39,879 nucleotides of DNA, taken from the NCBI GenBank assembly GCA_947378965.1, contig CANCMG010000035.1, positions 1 to 39,879 of the forward strand. Reading direction: 5' to 3'. The translations under genes were made by a program, and so were the position numbers. The notes beneath the pieces are model-generated. The model did not search any database and was not told the origin of the DNA. It was given only the letters and a program-made list of their open reading frames with translations. This DNA is from Alcaligenaceae bacterium (GTDB lineage: Bacteria; Pseudomonadota; Gammaproteobacteria; Burkholderiales; Burkholderiaceae_B). Positions 35,765 to 39,879 of this stretch are shown here, in pieces (the first letter of the stretch is position 1; each line of letters opens with the position of its first letter).

Positions 35765-36541
35765 ATGAAAAATTCTGAGCAAAGTTTTGAACAAGTTGCA
35801 GCCTCACGTATTGCAATTGTCACAGGAGCAGGGGCGAGTATTGGGCGTGCGATCGCGTTGAAGTTAGCCCGTCAAGGTGCGACGGTTGTGATTGCTGACC
35901 GCGATCTTAACGCCGCGCAAAGCGTTCAAACAGAGATCACCTCGAACGGGGGGCAGGCCTTGGCGTTACAGGCTGATGTGACTGAAGCGGCTGCGCTTCA
36001 GCATTTAGTCGACACCACGATTGAGCAATATGGGCGTATTGACTATCTAGTGAACAATGCAGGTACTTTAGGGCCGATCAAACCTATGTGGGAGACCACC
36101 GACGCGGAAGTTGATCGCGTGTTTGCGATTAATGTGCGTGCAATCTTCGCGTTAACTCGCTTAGTCGTGCCGCACATGATGAAGCAAGGTTCAGGGTCGA
36201 TTGTCTCGTTGGCTTCGGTTGCAGGCAAAGATGGGCCGCAAGAGCTCTCGATCTATGCGGCTTCTAAAGCTGCCGTGATCGGTGTGACGAAGTCGTGGGC
36301 CAAAGAGTTTATTCCACATGGTATTCGTGTCAATTGTGTGTCGCCGGCGCTAGTCGAAGCCACTGGCATGCGCAACGAGATGCCCGATTACATTAGCACC
36401 GATGCAGCAAAAAAGATTCCGATGAAGCGCTTGGTACGTGTCGACGAAGTGGCGAATGTCGTGTCATTTTTGCTGTCGGATGAGGCAAGCTTTGTGACGG
36501 GTGCCTGCTATGACATTAGCGGCGGCCGTTCAAACTATTAA
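35765..36541 (+). CDS. Short-chain dehydrogenase/reductase (classical SDR), first copy
   Basis: A 258-residue classical SDR: TGAGASIG cofactor loop at 20-27, acidic D45 after beta-2 (NAD rather than NADP preference), NNAG at 97-100, and the S151, Y164, K168 triad (YAASK). The C-terminal SFVTGACYDISGG segment is typical. It should oxidise a secondary alcohol or reduce a ketone in the cytosol. It lies 86 bases after the Bug receptor gene and 33 bases before a second SDR, so the three are probably co-transcribed. The ATG has only a weak GAG-containing upstream site. Annotations such as 3-oxoacyl-ACP reductase would be over-specific; a catabolic dehydrogenase is more likely from context. Confidence 0.9.
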   Translation: MKNSEQSFEQVAASRIAIVTGAGASIGRAIALKLARQGATVVIADRDLNAAQSVQTEITSNGGQALALQADVTEAAALQHLVDTTIEQYGRIDYLVNNAGTLGPIKPMWETTDAEVDRVFAINVRAIFALTRLVVPHMMKQGSGSIVSLASVAGKDGPQELSIYAASKAAVIGVTKSWAKEFIPHGIRVNCVSPALVEATGMRNEMPDYISTDAAKKIPMKRLVRVDEVANVVSFLLSDEASFVTGACYDISGGRSNY

Positions 36542-36574
36542 TGTCAAACATTCATTTTTTTTAAGGCAAACGCG

Positions 36575-37312
36575 ATGTACGATTTTCAAAACCGAGTATT
36601 ACTTTTGACTGGCGCGAACGGCGGGATCGGGCGCGAGGTTGCCAAGATTTTTTATGCCCATGGCGCTCAGTTGGTCTTGACCGATCTTGATCATGAGGCG
36701 CTAGCGCTCTTTGCAAATGAGCTAGATCCAACGGGTACGCGTATCGCGACGATCCGGATGGATGCCAGCGATCCTAAAGACTCAGATGCTGCGGTTGAGT
36801 TGGCCGTCAAGCGTTTTGGAGGGATCGACTTCTTAGTGCCAGCTGCGGCCATCTACTTGGCCAGGCCGGCAAAAGAGATGTCAGATGCCGAGTGGCATAA
36901 AGTGATATCGATTAATTTGGATGGAGTGTTTTATATCTGCCAGCGCTCAATCAAAGCGTTGCGTCAGAACAGTGCAATCTGCAATATTGCCTCAGTGGCA
37001 GGTCATCGTGGTTCGTTTGCCAATTCGCACTATTCGGCGACGAAAGGCGCTATCTTGTCGCTGACGCGCAGCCTGGCACGCGAACTGGGGCCGCACACTC
37101 GTGTCAATGCGGTCTCGCCTGGCATTATCGAAACGCCGATGACAACCGAGTTGATTAAGTTGCGCGGTGCAGACTCAATTGAACAGTCGTCGCTCAAGCG
37201 CTTAGGGCAACCCGCTGAAGTTGCCACAGCGATTGCCTTTTTGTGTAGCAGTGGTGCAAGCTTCATCACCGGTGAAGCGTTGCAGGTGAATGGCGGCTTG
37301 CATATTGGCTAA
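36575..37312 (+). CDS. Short-chain dehydrogenase/reductase, second copy, with altered NNAG motif
   Basis: A 245-residue SDR with TGANGGIG at 12-19, D37 after beta-2 indicating NAD preference, S140, Y153 and K157 (YSATK), and the C-terminal SFITGEALQVNGG. The structural NNAG motif is replaced by PAAA (89-92), a known but uncommon type of substitution that does not remove the catalytic residues. AAGG lies eight bases before the ATG. It follows the first SDR by 33 bases and is convergent with the third. The pair may catalyse successive oxidations of a diol-like or alicyclic substrate; that is inference. Confidence 0.88.
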   Translation: MYDFQNRVLLLTGANGGIGREVAKIFYAHGAQLVLTDLDHEALALFANELDPTGTRIATIRMDASDPKDSDAAVELAVKRFGGIDFLVPAAAIYLARPAKEMSDAEWHKVISINLDGVFYICQRSIKALRQNSAICNIASVAGHRGSFANSHYSATKGAILSLTRSLARELGPHTRVNAVSPGIIETPMTTELIKLRGADSIEQSSLKRLGQPAEVATAIAFLCSSGASFITGEALQVNGGLHIG

Positions 37313-37326
37313 CGATTTTTGTTGGT

Positions 37327-37366
37327 GTGCCGATTAGCTAAAGGGTTTTCACGCGTGCCGATTAGC
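37327..37366. repeat. 12-base direct repeat, period 28, between convergent SDR genes
   Basis: GTGCCGATTAGC occurs at 37327 and 37355. The outer sequences GTTGG (37321) and CCAAC (37366) are inverted, so the gap can fold into a long loose hairpin. As it lies between two converging stop codons it may serve as a bidirectional terminator, but it has no strong stem or T-run. Confidence 0.45.
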
Positions 37367-37376
37367 CAACAGCTGA

Positions 37377-38189
37377 TTAAGTCTGGTTTTTTGCAGAAGT
37401 AAATTGGGCTGCGCCACTACCTGTGGTGTAGCCCTTGCTCGCTGCCCAGCCACCATCTACTGGCAGCACGATACCGTTCACAAACTTCGCTTCAGTGGAG
37501 CATAAAAAGGCGATGGCATCAGCGATATCCGCGGGTGAGCCGCCTTGGGCTCCCATTGGCACCACTTCGTTGAGGCCTTTGATAAATTCAGGATCTTGAT
37601 AGTAACCATCCGTCAACGGTGTGCGAATCAACCCAGGTGCAACGGCATTGACGCGAATACCATCCGCGGCGCAGTCTAATGAGAGATTGCGGGTGAGGCC
37701 GATGATGCCGTGTTTGCTTGAGTTGTAAGCAGGGCGATGGGTGAGCCCCATCATGCCTGCAACCGAGGCAATGTTCACAATCGCGCCACCACCTGTTTTA
37801 CGCATACGCAGCACAGCTTCACGCGAGCAGTAAAACGGACCGTTCAAGTTAATGTCGATGACGCGACGCCACTCTTCAGGATCAAGGTCATAAATCTTTT
37901 GAACTTCACGTACACCCGCGCAGTTCACTAAAATATCAATTTGCTTGAACTCTTGGTCAATTGCAGTAAAGGCTTTTGCAACTGAACGATGGTCAGCGAC
38001 ATCAAACTGTATGGCCAACACCTTTTGCTTGGTCAGTGAGCGAACTTTTTCGGCCGCAGCCTCTGCCATTTTTTGTGAATAGTCTAAGGCCACGATCGCA
38101 GCGCCACCACGGGCGAATTTTTCGATAATTGCCAAGCCTAGACCACCACCAGCGCCGGTTACCACTGCGACTTTATTTTCAAAGTTCAT
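37377..38189 (-). CDS. Short-chain dehydrogenase/reductase, third copy
   Basis: A 270-residue SDR with TGAGGGLG at 11-18, D36 (NAD preference), NCAG in place of NNAG at 89-92, and S142, Y155, K159 (YNSSK). FVNGIVLPVDGG is near the C-terminus, followed by an extra tail of about 20 residues rich in Gly, Ser and Thr. AGGAG lies seven bases before the ATG, the strongest ribosome site of the cluster. It is on the opposite strand to the other two SDR genes, converging with the second, and downstream of the GldA-like dehydrogenase gene after a 234-base gap. The sequence resembles 3-hydroxyacyl or cyclic-alcohol dehydrogenases generally; the substrate cannot be read from it. Confidence 0.9.
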   Translation of the reverse strand: MNFENKVAVVTGAGGGLGLAIIEKFARGGAAIVALDYSQKMAEAAAEKVRSLTKQKVLAIQFDVADHRSVAKAFTAIDQEFKQIDILVNCAGVREVQKIYDLDPEEWRRVIDINLNGPFYCSREAVLRMRKTGGGAIVNIASVAGMMGLTHRPAYNSSKHGIIGLTRNLSLDCAADGIRVNAVAPGLIRTPLTDGYYQDPEFIKGLNEVVPMGAQGGSPADIADAIAFLCSTEAKFVNGIVLPVDGGWAASKGYTTGSGAAQFTSAKNQT

Positions 38190-38240
38190 GTTTGTCTCCT
38201 GTTTGATTGAAGCGTCGTTGCTTATTTGATTAAGCTTGAT

Positions 38241-38336
38241 TATCTGTTTGTATATCTGTATGTCTAGCTGTATGTCTAGCTGTCTGTTTGTATATCTGTA
38301 TGTCTAGCTGTCTGTTTGTATATCTGTTTGTCTATG
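38241..38336. repeat. Low-complexity repeat with four-base periodicity
   Basis: The stretch is built of four-base words such as TGTT, TGTA, TATC, TGTC and TAGC. A 28-base unit recurs at 38243-38270 and 38283-38310, and about 26 bases of it recur again at 38311-38336. It lies in the gap between the GldA-like gene and the third SDR gene, about 50 bases before the SDR start, where its promoter is expected. One frame through it reads as an artefactual repeat peptide. Confidence 0.9.
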
Positions 38337-38423
38337 CGTATGAAATGTTTAGTAGAGTGGCGGGTTAAGCGTCGCCGCCTATTGTCCTTAAGTTTTAGTG
38401 TCTCTTTGAGTAAGCATAACTGA

Positions 38424-39521
38424 CTATTTGCCAGTTGCGTGCCCCAGAGCGTCTGCATGACTAATGCAATGAGCAATGCGTTTGGCATCCGCTGCGGGGG
38501 TTAGATTACCGATATAGGGCGCTGCTGCGGTGAGTGTCGCCATTTGCAAGACTTCAGCCTCTGTTGCGTTCTTTGCCCCCAGTTGAGCAAGCGTAATCGG
38601 TAAGCCTAATGAATGACAAAAATCGATATGGGCCTGCACGTCAAGAAGAGGGCGCTCTTCGGCAATGAGTTGAACGATCGAGCCAAACGCGACAGTCTCG
38701 CCATGTAAGAAAGTACTCATGACCGCGTGAGCAGAAAACCCGCGCGTTAAGGCATGCGAGAGCGATAAGCCGCCGCTTTCAAAGCCCAAGCCACTTAGCA
38801 AGACAGAGGCTTCAACCGCGCGTTCAACGCTTTCGTGCGGAGTGCCGTGGTCTTGAATCTGCTTCAATGCTGGCAGGCCAAATTCGATGATTGTGTCGTA
38901 GCAACGTTCGGCGAGCAAACGTGCCGTGGCAAGCGACTCGGTGCCAAAGAAATTCTTCCCTCCTGCCAAATGGCATTGAGTTGCCTCAAATTTTTTGCTT
39001 AAGGCATCGCCCAAGCCCGCAGCAAAGAACCTGGCAGGGGCTCGTGCAATGATCGCTGTATCCACCAGCACAATATCAGGATTGCGCGTCAGTCGATCAA
39101 CTCGTGTCACTCGGTGCTGATCGTCGTACAACACAATCAGACGACTTGTCGGTGAGTCGTTCGACGCAATCGTCGGCACAATAAAGAGTCTAAGGTTATG
39201 CGCTTTAGCGATGCCTTTTGCTGCATCAATGGTTTTTCCGCCACCGTAGCCAATCACCACGTCGGCTTGCGTTCGCTCAGCTTTAAGCGCGAGCTGTTCG
39301 ATCGCTTCGCTGGTGCATTCGCCCGCAAAGCGAAGAAGAGTTGTCTGAATGCCTGCAGCAGCAAGTGGTTTGAGCAATAAATCACCCACATTCGCGCGTA
39401 CAAGATCATCCATCAAGACGATGGGTGTTGCTAATGAAAATTCTTTCAATAACTCAGGCAAATGCTGCACCGCATCAGGGCCTTGGAGGTAGCGCCCAGG
39501 AAAGCCGATTGTTTTAATCAT
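38424..39521 (-). CDS. Iron/zinc-containing alcohol dehydrogenase, GldA (glycerol dehydrogenase)-like
   Basis: A 365-residue member of the metal-dependent alcohol dehydrogenase family, closest in pattern to glycerol dehydrogenase. The NAD loop GYGGGKTIDAAKG is at 91-103 and VPTIASNDSPTS at 115-126. The metal ligands D172 (GLGDALSKK), H256 (LSHALTRGF) and H273 (FLHGETVAFG) are all present. Length matches the family. It would oxidise a polyol or secondary alcohol with NAD in the cytosol. An AAGGGA ribosome site precedes ATG 39521. It is divergent from the GMC oxidoreductase gene across 209 bases. In the context of SDRs and a Bug receptor, the true substrate may be another alcohol, so a gene symbol is withheld. 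Confidence 0.9.
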   Translation of the reverse strand: MIKTIGFPGRYLQGPDAVQHLPELLKEFSLATPIVLMDDLVRANVGDLLLKPLAAAGIQTTLLRFAGECTSEAIEQLALKAERTQADVVIGYGGGKTIDAAKGIAKAHNLRLFIVPTIASNDSPTSRLIVLYDDQHRVTRVDRLTRNPDIVLVDTAIIARAPARFFAAGLGDALSKKFEATQCHLAGGKNFFGTESLATARLLAERCYDTIIEFGLPALKQIQDHGTPHESVERAVEASVLLSGLGFESGGLSLSHALTRGFSAHAVMSTFLHGETVAFGSIVQLIAEERPLLDVQAHIDFCHSLGLPITLAQLGAKNATEAEVLQMATLTAAAPYIGNLTPAADAKRIAHCISHADALGHATGK

Positions 39522-39652
39522 GGTGTCCCTTTAGGGTAAAAAATTGGCGCACTACAGTAGGTTGCATCGCGGTTTTCGGTATCGATTGCTTGGTACCTAT
39601 CAACGGTTATTCATAGTACTATTTCAAGCAAGATGCTTGTGAAAAAATCGAC

Positions 39653-39681
39653 TTGGCTTTGATGCGATTTAGAAATAATAA
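39653..39681 (+). promoter_or_regulatory. Candidate promoter of the GMC oxidoreductase gene
   Basis: TTGGCT (39653-39658) and TAATAA (39676-39681) are separated by exactly 17 bases and lie about 50 bases before the ATG at 39731. Both hexamers deviate from consensus at two positions, so this is only a plausible sigma-70 site. Confidence 0.35.
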
Positions 39682-39730
39682 AAGCTTGAGCTTCTCGTCG
39701 TTATGTACGGTAAGGTTGCACGGAGAAAAA

Positions 39731-39879
39731 ATGAACTTTGACTACATCGTGGTGGGCGCGGGCTCTGCCGGTTGCTTAGTGACCAATCGTTTAATTCAAG
39801 CGGGGCATTCAGTGCTGCTGCTTGAGGCCGGTGGACCAGATAAAAACTTTTGGATTCATTTGCCGATTGGTTACTTTAA
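39731..39879 (+). CDS. GMC-family FAD-dependent oxidoreductase, 5' end only
   Basis: Only the first 49 codons are in the window; the frame is open to the right edge. The N-terminus [11 protein letters not shown] is the Rossmann FAD-binding loop, followed by LLLEAGG and a HLPIGYF segment typical of choline dehydrogenase-like GMC oxidoreductases, which oxidise primary alcohols with FAD. GGAG lies six bases before the ATG. It is divergent from the GldA-like gene. With two types of alcohol dehydrogenase side by side, the locus appears devoted to alcohol oxidation. Substrate specificity lies in the missing portion. Confidence 0.88.
   Translation, partial: MNFDYIVVGAGSAGCLVTNRLIQAGHSVLLLEAGGPDKNFWIHLPIGYF

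Noticed and set aside
1-39879. Insertion sequence, prophage or integrative element
   Set aside because: No transposase, integrase, phage gene, tRNA-associated attachment site or long terminal inverted repeat was recognised.

Overview
The window looks like chromosomal DNA of a Gram-negative bacterium, most likely a betaproteobacterium of the Burkholderiales. The main clue is a TctC/Bug-type tripartite-tricarboxylate solute-binding protein next to short-chain dehydrogenases and an enoyl-CoA hydratase. Further clues are a twin-arginine signal peptide and intermediate GC content judged by eye. Assignment below order is not possible from the sequence.

Bases 1-25813 (minus strand) hold a hybrid NRPS/PKS assembly line of three overlapping genes transcribed right to left. 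The 3710-residue NRPS is C-A-T-C-A-T-E-C-A-T. The 2932-residue hybrid is docking-C-A-T-KS-AT-KR-T-TE. The PKS is KS-AT-DH-ER-KR and is cut by the left edge. Gene joints overlap by 4 or 1-4 bases. An acidic C-terminal tail on the NRPS and a TubC-like N-terminal docking domain on the hybrid protein support NRPS-to-hybrid hand-off. Three of the four adenylation domains read as glycine-type by eye; the fourth is unassigned and is followed by an epimerase. The thioesterase sits in the middle protein, so the last-transcribed PKS is probably used first, supplying an acyl starter.

Bases 25814-28136: a 274-base divergent promoter region with two clean inverted repeats, then on the plus strand an amidohydrolase-2 enzyme and a cupin/JmjC-type Fe(II)/2-oxoglutarate oxygenase. 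Both are candidate tailoring or accessory enzymes.

Bases 28238-33381 (minus strand): three closely packed periplasmic-binding-protein-like genes with no transport permease, followed by a 742-residue protein. That protein fuses a complete aldo/keto reductase, a complete phytanoyl-CoA-type dioxygenase and an Ohr/OsmC domain that has lost its peroxidatic cysteine and catalytic arginine. This is the most unusual object in the window.

Bases 33689-39879: a catabolic-looking set of enoyl-CoA hydratase, Bug receptor, three SDR dehydrogenases, a GldA-like iron/zinc alcohol dehydrogenase and the start of a GMC oxidoreductase. Together they suggest uptake and oxidation of a small alcohol or carboxylic compound, substrate unknown.

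A pervasive secondary feature is short tandem duplication (periods of 4-based, 15, 26, 37, 38 and 39 bases) in intergenic gaps, at gene ends, across a start codon and inside the PKS. No tRNA, rRNA, CRISPR array, transposase or integrase was recognised.
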